64,000 bases of DNA, from assembly GCF_910592395.1 (NCBI RefSeq), contig NC_088312.1, forward strand, positions 12,464,001 to 12,528,000. The letters are read 5' to 3'. Positions 55,501 to 64,000 of this stretch are shown piece after piece. The translations under genes and the position numbers were made by a program. The notes beneath the pieces were generated by a model that did no database searches, was not told the DNA's origin, and saw only the letters and a list, made by a program, of their open reading frames with translations. The stretch's first letter is position 1; every line of letters begins with the position of its first letter. The stretch comes from Lineus longissimus. Taxonomy: Eukaryota > Nemertea > Pilidiophora > Heteronemertea > Lineidae.

Positions 55501-57402
55501 GCCAGCTTCCATTAGCGTGTTCCCTGCTGCAGACGCAGCCCCTGGAAAACTACACTCGGCACCAGCAGTTATTAATATTTTCGATTACCCGCTAGCGCGG
55601 CGCCAGCGGTTGGCGGAAAGTTGAAATCTCATCAAAGGGCACCAACTTCACCAGCGGGCCGTTTCTAATTACAAATACCACTGGGGCCAAGTATAGTATC
55701 CCCGCGGTGCGACCACTGTGGGAAGGCATCGCAGAAGAGTCTGGAACTCTCTGTATCAAATATGTTATCTCTTCCGAATGTTATATCTAGTCCGATATCT
55801 TTCAGCGTCCCCCAGGAGATGAAACAGACAGTGGTGTGTGCAGTAGTCGCCCATGGTCCGCCAAGGATCTTTCAGACCATCATGAGTATCTATCTCGGCG
55901 AACTAAAGGCCGCCACCGTAGTCTTCAATGGCACAAAGGACGTTCACGACCACAGCCATTTTATTTTTTCTCCTCATCTGTTTGGCTTAGCCTGTGTTAA
56001 GAACCCTGCCACCCTAAAAAGGTACGTTTCACCTCACAATTTGCCTCCTACGGAATGTCCTAAAGAAAACACGCCATCGGATTTTACCAAAACAATGCAT
56101 TCTCAGCCGTTATAGCTAAGGCTGCCAAGAGTAGCTAATGGTCTTGTGCATTGTATTTTGGGTTCTTTGTATCACTTAGTGAAGAATTGGTCGGTTGCTT
56201 CTGATTCAGATATGCTACCTCACCTCCGTTCTACTCCAAGAAATTGCGACCTGTGATGTCAGTCATGGAACGACATCATTAGTAAATCGAGTTTCGGGGC
56301 TGCCCAGGAGTCTAATTCCCGAGCATTCCTTTCAGCATGCTTGACTATGCTTTCTCCCCGAATACGACTTTGACGCGAACCATCAGTTGTCACCTGTTAC
56401 GGTTGGTCGCCAAGAATCATCTGGGGACTGCCATGGCGCTGGACGCTCTCTTTGACCACTGGGGCTATTTCACCGAAAGGTAAGCACAAACATGTCATTC
56501 TGCTAACACCAGTATGGTCATAAGGCATATGCCTTTCTTATTTATACGCCCACGGTCTTTCACGATATTTCCCATCTTGACAAAAAAGGCTCCGATAGCG
56601 CAGTTTTTGCTGCCCGCTGTTAAAAATTAACGGCTTGGACTTAATGGAGAAAGAAGATAGTTCACGAGCTGACTGAGCTTGGCCGATGACAATGCTCGCA
56701 GAAGCCATTTCGTAAAACTATCCCAATATTGCAATCAGTACTAGCATTATCCCAGATTTGTGGTAATTGATGGTGGCCCCGTCTCTTTGTCGACCGAAAG
56801 TTCTAATGCCTCGTTTCAGCGTGTGTTCCAGCGTACCCCAGTGGTATTTTGTTAAATATTGGTACATCAAATGATATGACAGTAACTAGATGAGTTCATG
56901 AATTCTTGATGCGTTATTTTCTTCCTTCTTTACAGCCAATCTAAACAAGTCCTTAAACTCTTCAGAGATATATTGAACAGACGAGATTATCTGCAAGCGG
57001 TAGGTTCTTACAATACTAATTTCAAAAGCTAACTTCTTCTGACATGTCTGACCGCGTGCTCCACCCCTTAATGCATAAGATGGTGACGTCAGTGAGAGGA
57101 TATAAATGCTTATTTGATTGTTTGCAGTTCTTGATTTTTATATAAATCTCTCAGATCCTTAGTTGAGGTTTTGATGACAAAATACTGAAGAAATCGTTTT
57201 ATTTTGCTGTTCAATTTAGGTGCAGTTGTTCCGGAATAGTCGCCCTCTATCTGGAGGAGTTATTGTGGAAGTCGACAGACTACTTGAAGCGATTAAAGAG
57301 AACATACGATGGCTTGAACTGAATGAAGAGAGTGTGACGCACTGGCTCGAAGATTTCAACAGTAGGAATTCAGACTGGCGCGTCAGCGGACGTAGACGAT
57401 AG
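40521..57402 (+). CDS. M1 family zinc aminopeptidase (APN/ERAP type), 20 exons
   Basis: Exons: 40521-40578, 42073-42499, 43316-43471, 44133-44250, 44917-45037, 45840-45988, 46878-46991, 47903-48046, 48329-48394, 49772-49837, 50273-50475, 51574-51662, 52982-53174, 53643-53790, 54235-54311, 55251-55355, 55806-56021, 56336-56479, 56936-56999, 57220-57402; all phases fit, giving about 946 residues. Removes N-terminal residues from peptides. Seen in order: signal peptide, N-terminal beta domain ([20 protein letters not shown]), substrate motif AGMEN, HEIAHQ..18..E zinc site, the Tyr in LYCKGG, and a helical ERAP1-C-like domain. Compared with APN there is no clear transmembrane anchor beyond the signal, so it may be secreted. 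The AGMEN motif is unusual for GAMEN. Confidence 0.93.
41161..41290. repeat. Trinucleotide microsatellite in intron 1
   Basis: Impure runs of TTG, TCG and TGC over 130 bases. It could bind nothing specific; likely length-variable. Confidence 0.9.
42504..42560 (+). pseudogene. Decayed partial duplicate of aminopeptidase exon 2 end
   Basis: TATGGGTTATTCTACAAGG onward repeats 42419-42456 at about 90% identity. A degraded version of the exon end and donor (aaacttaggtaag for gaacttaagtaag) follows. It begins right after the genuine donor. Confidence 0.7.
45280..45620. repeat. Degenerate tandem repeats in intron 5
   Basis: Variants of CAGCATGCAAATTAGGC recur irregularly (about 45312, 45369, 45405, 45530, 45590). 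A related word is at 43163 in intron 2. Too decayed for a period. Confidence 0.5.
45840..45988 (+). CDS. Aminopeptidase exon 6: AGMEN and HEXXH
   Basis: MYAGMENFG holds the exopeptidase motif as AGMEN instead of GAMEN. SHEIAHQ supplies the two zinc-binding His and the catalytic Glu. Donor CAG^gtacgt falls exactly after the Gln. Confidence 0.92.
46412..46626. mobile_element. TTAA-flanked MITE, copy 2
   Basis: Same family and orientation as 21320-21541, with TTAA at both ends; it lies in aminopeptidase intron 6. Confidence 0.8.
46878..46991 (+). CDS. Aminopeptidase exon 7: third zinc ligand
   Basis: [11 protein letters not shown] then [11 protein letters not shown]; the Glu in LKEAF is 18 residues after the second His, the exact HEXXH-18-E spacing of family M1. 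Confidence 0.92.
47903..48394 (+). CDS. Aminopeptidase exons 8-9: catalytic Tyr region
   Basis: Exons 47903-48046 and 48329-48394 join as ILYCK then [14 protein letters not shown], the counterpart of YSKGASVLRML in APN; the Tyr stabilises the transition state. Confidence 0.88.
48493..49331. mobile_element. Harbinger-type DNA transposon relic with long inverted termini
   Basis: Inverted arms of about 235 bp: 48493-48736 and 49093-49331 (start GCCCGCACCTCACGGTG, end CACCGTGTGGTGCAGGC). Both sides are flanked by TTAA. The middle keeps a transposase N terminus. Harbinger elements usually duplicate 3 bp, so the TTAA flanks leave the target duplication unresolved. It sits in aminopeptidase intron 9. 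Confidence 0.8.
48788..49165 (+). pseudogene. Harbinger transposase-like N-terminal fragment
   Basis: About 100 residues are HARBI1-like: [49 protein letters not shown]. The last 25 codons are encoded by the right inverted arm and have no such similarity. The nuclease domain is missing, so it cannot be active. Confidence 0.72.
50083..50160 (+). pseudogene. Decayed tandem duplicate of aminopeptidase exon 11
   Basis: GTCGTCGAAGTCTTCGCCGA onward matches 50273-50354, including the acceptor (actatag for aaactag). Four bases are lost in the middle, which causes a frameshift, and similarity ends before the exon's 3' half, so no donor is left. Confidence 0.8.
50273..50475 (+). CDS. Aminopeptidase exon 11
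   Basis: Encodes [29 protein letters not shown], the usual LxxFMxxWxxQxGYPV block of M1 enzymes. A decayed copy of its first 80 bases lies 190 bases upstream. Confidence 0.9.
52588..52831. mobile_element. Palindrome-array MITE, 9-bp duplication (copy c)
   Basis: Flanked by TTAATTTAA on both sides (52579-52587, 52832-52840). Opposite orientation to copy a. Four or five hairpins of the CTGTTTGG..GCCAAACAG type, with T-rich spacers. In aminopeptidase intron 12. Confidence 0.85.
52982..57402 (+). CDS. Aminopeptidase exons 13-20: ERAP1-C-like helical domain
   Basis: About 370 residues. [18 protein letters not shown] marks the start (usual N....G.YRVNYD..NW), and later exons are helices that cap the active site. 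The last exon ends with a basic RRR and a stop at 57402; no GPI or transmembrane tail. Confidence 0.88.
53181..53207. repeat. (TTCAAT)n microsatellite
   Basis: Four units starting six bases after the exon 13 donor; could vary in length close to the splice site. Confidence 0.85.
54634..54992. mobile_element. Palindrome-array MITE, 9-bp duplication (copy d)
   Basis: Flanked by TTAAAAATT on both sides (54625-54633, 54993-55001). Same orientation and ends as copy c but with a longer AT-rich centre. In aminopeptidase intron 15. Confidence 0.85.
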
Positions 57403-59602
57403 CCCAGGGCGTATGCGCGAAATGAAGCAGACGATTTAATCGGATCGCGGCTTGTGATGGCTAGAGCTACATTGGGAACTACCGATAAGTTATTTCTAAT
57501 TACAGCCCTGATAAAACCGAAGTGAGGGATCCTATTCGTTGATTCCAAATTGGTACCTCGACGAAGCAGGATTTAGCGCTTCTGATTGGTTGATATGTAA
57601 TCATAACCTCGACGAGGCAAGATTGAGGGCTTCTGATTGGACAATATGGCAGGCATTACTGTTTTGTGTAATCATGGGCTGAATTTGACTTGCTGTTCCG
57701 GGGAAAAGAACGATGCTCTTCAACGAGTCAGACACCTGCAAACCCATTCGAGTGCAGTTCTTTCTCCCGAATTTCATACTACCTCGGTTTGAGAAGAGAC
57801 CAGACAACATGAGACTGGAAAGAACAAGTCTGGACATGGGAAGGTCGGGGTCGACGCAAGTGTAGTTTATATCCGAGTTCCAAATTGTTGCAAGTTATGT
57901 TGAAACAAATCGACCTGTTTCCTGCCATAGTCACTGTCTTATTTTGAGTAAATCTTTGCAAAAACAGGAAGGAGTTGTAAATGAGTAAAAAGCACCGTAG
58001 TTGTGATTCCACGCCACGCAGTAGCTCGACTCAAGAACACGAGAAGAAAACCTTCCCACGTTCTTGCTTTATTGCTGAACAGTGAGGAACGGGGAGTCGA
58101 ATAAACCCATTTAGACGAGTATAGTGTCTTAACTAAACAATAAGTAAACATTTTGTTATGTCTGGTCATTAGGTTTTGTAAACATGTACCAGTAGTAGTT
58201 TTAGGGCTGCAGCCAGTTTATACCGGTTTGAACCAGATCCTTTGATAGAGATCTGGTTCTTTGCGGCCTGGTTACTAGTGACATGAATTACTTAGCGTAA
58301 TATTGTCAGGGAAGTTATAATGTAGGGTAGAGGTACGTCGAAATTTATAAATGCATGTATTTTTTTGCAATTATGACAATTGAAATGAAATTGGACCGCA
58401 TCTCAATGTCATCAACATGTTGACTGTGTGCATGTTGATGTGCATGTCGAGCCAGCACAAGATCGCTTTTGAGGGCGTTTAAGCCTATAAGAGACACAAT
58501 CACTATTTCATATTCATGTGTCGAAGGTCCTGACCTACCTGAGAAGAGCAGGCAGACATTGCTCCCATCTACCATGCGAACTGTGTGCATTGCTAGTGCA
58601 TTTGCGTGGCTTAGGGCACAAAGGATATTCAGTAAGTGGACTAATGCATCATTCCTATCATAGATGCCGACACTGTCCATCTATTATTTTCAGAAACTCT
58701 TTTTAAAATTGCATTATGCCATGTGTGCTCGGCTTACATGTAACTCTAAATATCCAGATTCCAGATTCAGAGCGGTACCTATATGACGTTATGGGTACAT
58801 AGGCGAACATGGACAAATTAACAGCAAAATGAGGATGAGAAAGGAATTGTGCTCGAAGACGAACTGATATGACAAATGTTTTGTATTGTTACAACAGTTT
58901 TTATGTACAAAATAAAGCAACCAATGACACACAATAACCTTGTCCTAGATTTGTTATTTTAGGTATTTTACTTTCGAATGGTTTTATTGTGCCATTCATC
59001 TGGTGATGAACGTTCCTGGCGCTTTAGAGACGTATCCCTAACTGCGTGTAGGCCTACCTCCCGAAACCCCATTTCCTGCCCTAAGAGTAACCAACTACTC
59101 TACGCCCTGCCCAAACCACCACCGCCAATGTATAACAAAAGCCCGCTTAGATTTCTTATACATTTAGCAGTTCGTGTTCATCTATTTAGATGGCAGCATT
59201 TGATTGGTAACCTCATGTCAAGCCTCTTACTGATCAATGAACGTAGGGGTAGGACTAATTCTCTAGGGGGGCTAAATCTACTGCCGCATCGGCAATAAGT
59301 ACATGTAGTTGAGAACTGCCACCAACAACGTCAGTGGGTAGCAATGAATAAAGGAGAGTGTACTCTTTCATGTTACATAACACTCAAAATTCCAAACAAT
59401 CATATTAGATGGATTGCAACTGTGGTCCAAAAGGTTGATTGGTGAACAAAGACATCCAATGAAACGTCTGCAGAAGTGCCATAAAATTAAAATGCTTGAC
59501 ATTGCAATAACTATGTAAAATGCAGGTAATACATGTAAGACAAAACACCTGGAAATAAAAAGCAAGCCTATAAAGATCGATCTCGGAAACATACGGCAAA
59601 AT
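57403..59602. other. 3' UTR and flank of the aminopeptidase gene
   Basis: No gene recognised. AATAAA occurs at 58100-58105 and 58911-58916 on the gene strand, either of which could serve for polyadenylation. Confidence 0.45.
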
Positions 59603-59806
59603 ATGGTAAATATCAGACAGAATATTGTTTTTCTACATCGCCATTTCCTGACGGACTCATGCGAGCGCCAAGAGACTAGAGTTCACTTTGGACCTGACTT
59701 CTTAACAGTGGACATCAACGACTTCATCTACGTCCGACGAGGGGTATTCGGATCATTTGATGTCGAAACCAGTGATTTGTTTCTCAATATAAACCACGCG
59801 ATTTGA
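59603..59806 (+). other. Open stretch, perhaps a lectin-like exon remnant
   Basis: DSCERQETRVHFGPDFLTVD has faint likeness to the start of a SUEL-type galactose/rhamnose-binding lectin (CE...I.I). Without flanking splice signals I cannot call it a gene. It lies 600 bases before the CTLD fragment. Confidence 0.2.
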
Positions 59807-60429
59807 AGAATGAGAGATGATCGAACGCCCGAGATATATCAAGTGGCGCCCCAACACCCTTAGGAAGAGCGAGCCGTCATGTACCTTCACCTCTGTCCCG
59901 AGAATCTTCATAAGACCGATTCCGCTGACGATGTAGTTGGTTCATCTACACGGCCTTGATCAATGAAAGGGTTGGGCACATTGGTTAATTAGAGTGAGTG
60001 TCACGGCATTCCCCGCCTCCTCTTCCAGCAACCTGTCTTTCCGGTCATTGGTCAAACGTGACATGCACCTCCAAATACAAAGATGTGAACGGGGGATATA
60101 CGCCAGAGATCATCAATAAAATATGACTTCCACAGTTCCCCGTCTAAGAATGATGCTCACGTCACAAAGAAATCAGCCCACTGAATTACTGAGCGAGGAG
60201 GAAGGTCCGACCTAAATAGCCTTTGAGTTGTTTATGAGCTAGGAATATTTGTTTTTGTAGAAACAATAATGTATTTCATTCCCACAAAACTGCCAAGTGA
60301 TTCCCATGTTTTGCCGATAACGGTTCGATGTTCGAGTTCTGGGCACACGGACGCTAGTTGCTTTTGCTTACCTACATGTATTCTCCTGCCCAGGAAATTG
60401 GTTTCAACCATTTGAGAGTATGCACTCGG

Positions 60430-60665
60430 TGATTTCGAGTATGCTTTCGTTCGTGCAAACAATTCTGGCTTCTCCTTGTACGAGGGCCAAGACATTTGTA
60501 TGCTAAATGGTGGACATCTGGTGTCTTTGATATCGAATGGAGAGGAGGCGTTTGTGAAAGGAATTATGAAAAAGGGCGAAATGTCTATAACTGTCGTTGG
60601 ACTAGAATGTTTACATCGGACAAAGGTTATGACTGGCAATGGTCTGATGGTAGTCCAGATAGCTT
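60430..60665 (+). pseudogene. C-type-lectin-like domain fragment, frameshifted
   Basis: One frame has LYEGQDICMLNGGHLVSLIS and EEAFVKGIM, the alpha-2/loop part of a CTLD; another frame, from about 60585, has FTSDKGYDWQWSDGSPDS, the later WxDGSP block. The two only join across a frameshift near 60580-60600, and the domain ends early. Probably a pseudogene; a sequence error is the alternative. Confidence 0.6.
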
Positions 60666-60789
60666 AGGATTATTACTCTGGCTCTTGTTCTGCCTCGCCC
60701 TTCCGAGGTATATTAGAGCAAATCTAGCGTGCCTGAACTACCCCGTCCTCACTAACATGATTAGTACACTTCCCAAAGATGCTTAAGTT

Positions 60790-62010
60790 AGCTTCGGGTT
60801 ATGTTGGGAAAGAAACCTGCAAAAGGGGCAGATCGGGTCTCTCAGCGAAGTCCAATGGTCGTTTGGAGGGTCCCCTGGATAGGCCATATTTTATTTCTGG
60901 ATATTTCTCATTCACTCTTGGCACATGAGTAGATAGACACAACAAAATAATAACCTGAACATTTCATCCAGATTGGTCAAGAAATAAACTGTACAGAGCG
61001 GAAAATGTCCGAATTCAATGCACTATGTCAATGCACACGAATGCATACAATCTTTTATTTCGTTACCATGGTTACTAAAATGAAAAGATCCTGTTTGGTT
61101 TTGAGGAGAAGATAAAAACCAATAAAAACCAAACTTCAAATAAATCCGACCAGTAGTTCGCCCTCCAGAGCCCCAAACGATGCGCACATAACATTTACGA
61201 ATGGACTATAACCTGTTTTGAACAATCAGGCGGGCAAATACAAAATAAATGCTTTGCCAACAGAGTCGACTGTATACCTGTGGGAGCAGACTGTCGAAAC
61301 TATTCGAGAATGGTACATAGAATACTGTGAAGAAAATTAGAGCAAGGACTCGTTAACAGTATTTCTATTTAAACTAATAAATGAAATGCCACTGTCTCTA
61401 GGCTTGTTTCCGTCAAAGCAGAAATTAAACCCCTAGCTATTTACCCGACGCGTCTCGGGGGGATTTTCTCATTTTCGTTCTTGATGCGTTCGTTCGTCTC
61501 CTGTCTCACGACTGGCCTTCGCACCACCACTGGTGGTGACTTAACACGCGATCTTTTAGCTATATCAAGCTGGTCGCTATGGATTTAATGATAATTTCCA
61601 TCCTATTTCCTGGCTTAGTGTTTCATCTATACTTGAGCTTCAATAACACACATATGGAAGGCGACTCCTCCATGATCAACCCTTTTCGTCCTTCCCACCA
61701 AACGTTGGTGGCGTATAAACACGCATTCGTTGTGACATATCACGCAAGGTATCCATCATTTGGGATTCAGTCATCGCAAAGTTCCTAGCTGAAGGTTTCA
61801 CCTCTAACGGTGTCAGAAGTCATATCTATAGGGTGTATCAACGATACAAGAGACACAGCGATTACATGTATATGTTCAATTTAATTTCATATCCTATGTA
61901 GGGTGGCATCGCTCCTGTTTTCGTCCGGCCACTTCTATCAAAAGACATCCGCCGGAAAAAAACACCAGAATCCCTTGAATTGATTACATGCATTCTCTGC
62001 TCACTTTGTC
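60790..62010. other. Spacer without recognised gene
   Basis: A 69-codon frame (61579-61788) starts with a hydrophobic stretch like a signal peptide (MDLMIISILFPGLVFHLYL) but has no supported continuation. Confidence 0.35.
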
Positions 62011-62013
62011 GGT

Positions 62014-62088
62014 CGACCTTATAGACCTTGAAAATAGCCGCTGACCTTGAAAGTTGACCCTGACCTTAAGATTTGACCTTGACCTTTT
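62014..62088 (-). promoter_or_regulatory. Cluster of AGGTCA-type half-sites
   Basis: TGACCTTGA, TGACCCTGACCTTAAG and TTGACCTTGACCTTTTG occur in 75 bases. TGACCTTGA is the complement of TCAAGGTCA, the binding site of ERR/SF-1-type nuclear receptors. It could also be only a simple repeat of GACCTT. Confidence 0.3.
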
Positions 62089-62854
62089 GTTAGAATGCTT
62101 GATTGGGACGCTTTCGACAGTGATACGAATCTAAGAAATGATGACGCCAATATCCTCCTAGCATTACCTGCCGCATCAACAATAGGGTCTTTCGCGTTAC
62201 TCATGCAATTTCATCACGTGCTCATCACCGAGGAAAGATTGCTGGTAATACTTCCTCCATAGCTGTAATCTCCAATGGTTATGGATGACCACTGCTGACT
62301 ACTCATGCCACAATAAGACTAGGCAAAAAAACCTTATCACTACATGTATTTGCCGTCCCCGCCAGCACTGATTCGCAACCTGTTCGACAGTTTCCGTTCT
62401 TGTTCAAGCGAGGTAATACCCGACAATTTAAACCATACATGTTTTAAACAACAGCATCTTAGCCAAAGTTTTTGCATCTTATGGTTTAGGCTATACTACC
62501 CAGGCTACGAGTAAAGGGAGTATAGATCATGATGAGGTTCTGGTTGAAGCCACAGCGGAATTCTTGTTACATTCGTGTATTGGGTACTATGAACGTTTTG
62601 TCCTTTGCAGCTGTGCTGGTCCATCGATAAAACCCGTCACTCGCGTCAATTTCAGAAACAGGTCAGGACTAGAAACAATAATTGACTTTGCTTGGCCTAC
62701 TGCGACAATGTCCATCCGAATGGCCTCATTTGTGCATAGGAAGTATAATCCTTTTCTGTCGCCATAAGCATACAAATGTGTATTAGATATCAGAAAATAT
62801 ACAATGTACATTAGTTTCACCACTTCATTAGTTACGGCTTGATCGACACAGAGT

Positions 62855-63425
62855 CGTGGCCGAAATATGACGTCATGATTATTGAACAACTTGGTATCAC
62901 CAGAATCATTCTGCATTTATTCATCGTTGGTGTCGCCAGCCCATTGTCTGTCCAAATATGCTTTGATGTTGAATGGCAACGGCCAGCGTATTTTGGAGAC
63001 TGCATGCCTTGACTAATCAGAAATAGATCTCGGTAAAACTAGAAGGCGACATCGCTTATGTTTTTTCAAATCATGTATAAACATCAATGTAAGTCTGAGC
63101 AAGATCTGTCCCGGGGGTTGTCTAAACAGTACTGATCGGGTTGAGTATTAAAATTCAAAGGGGCGAGAAGTGCGAGCGATTTAGCGGGAGCGGGGTGATA
63201 CACGAGATTGCCACCATACGCCGCCACCTGTCGCTATGACTACACTATACATTGCACACCCGATAATATAAGCGATGTCGCCTTATACTCTTATTCACCG
63301 ATCTAAGTTTCGATGTTTATTTGGATACTAGACAAAATCGGTTGGCGACACCAAAGATGATCAAATACAGAAAGATTCTTGTGCCACCAAGTTGCTCAAT
63401 ATAAACCATGACGTCGTATTTCTGC
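62855..63425. mobile_element. Foldback MITE-like inverted repeat
   Basis: 62860-62940 pairs with 63340-63420 (complement of GGCGACACCAAAGATGA and CATGACGTCGTATTTC). Inside, AAGGCGACATCGCTTAT near 63042 pairs with ATAAGCGATGTCGCCTT near 63276. No target duplication found. Confidence 0.6.
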
Positions 63426-63459
63426 CTCGGGCGATATGTGGTTCATGAGCGGTCGGCAA

Positions 63460-63668
63460 TAGGGCTATTTACACGGGACTGAACCAGACCAGATCAGACC
63501 AGATCACATCGCTCACGACGGTATGAATGACTTAAGTATCGTATGACGTAAGTATGTACATCGAACCAGACCAGATCACACTCGTGCGCGTTTACACGGC
63601 AAACTAAAATGTAATCTCGACCGATCCGGATCGATTCAGATCGGTTTGGTCCCGTGTAAACGGCCCTA
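63460..63668. mobile_element. Short MITE, TAGGGC..GTTTACACGGGAC termini
   Basis: It starts TAGGGCTATTTACACGGGAC and ends GTCCCGTGTAAACGGCCCTA, inverted with two mismatches. Interior repeats of CCAGACCAGATC. The termini resemble hAT MITEs, but no 8-bp target duplication is visible. Confidence 0.7.
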
Positions 63669-64000
63669 ATGCTAGGCTCCCGATCGCGCGTTTTCCGAAT
63701 AGGCGAAGTGAGTAGGCTCATGTTTAGATTCTCAATAGAATGAATACTGTTCAAGTAACAAAAGCTCAAGAGTGCCGTCTTGTCTTAGTCTACGATATTT
63801 CTATTCTCCAGCCGGGTCATATTGAACATCCAATATTGCTGCCTAAATACTTATCTCCATCTCATCTTGACCGCATCTTTTAAGATAACTAGATACATGG
63901 TCAGGTTACTGGACCATGATATGATAATCAATAAGATAACCCAATCCAATCCAATCAAAGGCCAATGTCGGATTCTTTCGTCTAATATTAATGACAAACG
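63669..64000. other. Spacer to window end
   Basis: Nothing recognised. Confidence 0.4.

Noticed and set aside
61579-61788. Small secreted protein
   Set aside because: A hydrophobic start alone, with no splice signals, homology or polyadenylation context, is not enough.

Overview
The window is animal nuclear DNA. Coding exons are split by GT-AG introns whose phases join exactly, and the spaces are packed with transposon relics. The gene content (an NB-ARC/TPR NOD-like gene family, a secreted M1 aminopeptidase, tyrosine-recombinase retroelement, Harbinger and L2/CR1-type LINE relics) and very frequent ACATGTACATGT-type motifs suggest a marine invertebrate such as a lancelet, hemichordate or lophotrochozoan. 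I cannot fix the species. No tRNA, rRNA or CRISPR array was recognised.

Layout: 1-5576 holds the last four exons of a first copy of an NB-ARC/TPR gene (5' exons lie before the window). 6.6-11.5 kb is a decayed multi-kilobase DNA transposon with an XPG-nuclease-like motif. 12.2-26 kb is a transposon graveyard: foldback elements with TATGRG termini and 6-bp target duplications, a 78-bp tandem array made of four different palindromes, a tyrosine-recombinase retroelement with an intact recombinase frame (14.2-19 kb), an 83-bp minisatellite inside a foldback element, and nested palindromes at 23-24 kb. 27-37.4 kb holds a complete second copy of the NB-ARC/TPR gene (nine coding exons, about 1,273 residues). 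The part of it from 31802 repeats the window's first 6.9 kb at roughly 99% identity, then carries an internally deleted copy of the same 6.6-11.5 kb transposon.

40.5-57.4 kb is a complete 20-exon M1 zinc aminopeptidase gene (about 946 residues) with a signal peptide. Its introns hold a Harbinger relic, TTAA-flanked MITEs, palindrome-array elements with 9-bp target duplications, and two decayed partial exon duplications. 57.4-64 kb has no confident gene: a frameshifted C-type-lectin-like fragment, a cluster of nuclear-receptor-type half-sites and two foldback MITE-like elements.

The two genes are not an operon and show no direct functional link. The NB-ARC/TPR copies look like cytoplasmic or nuclear signalling ATPases of the Apaf-1/NLR class, and the aminopeptidase like a secreted or lumenal peptide-trimming enzyme. 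The most notable structures are the recent gene duplication, the GC-AG intron that keeps the TPR frame open, and three families of non-autonomous palindromic elements whose target duplications can be read directly.
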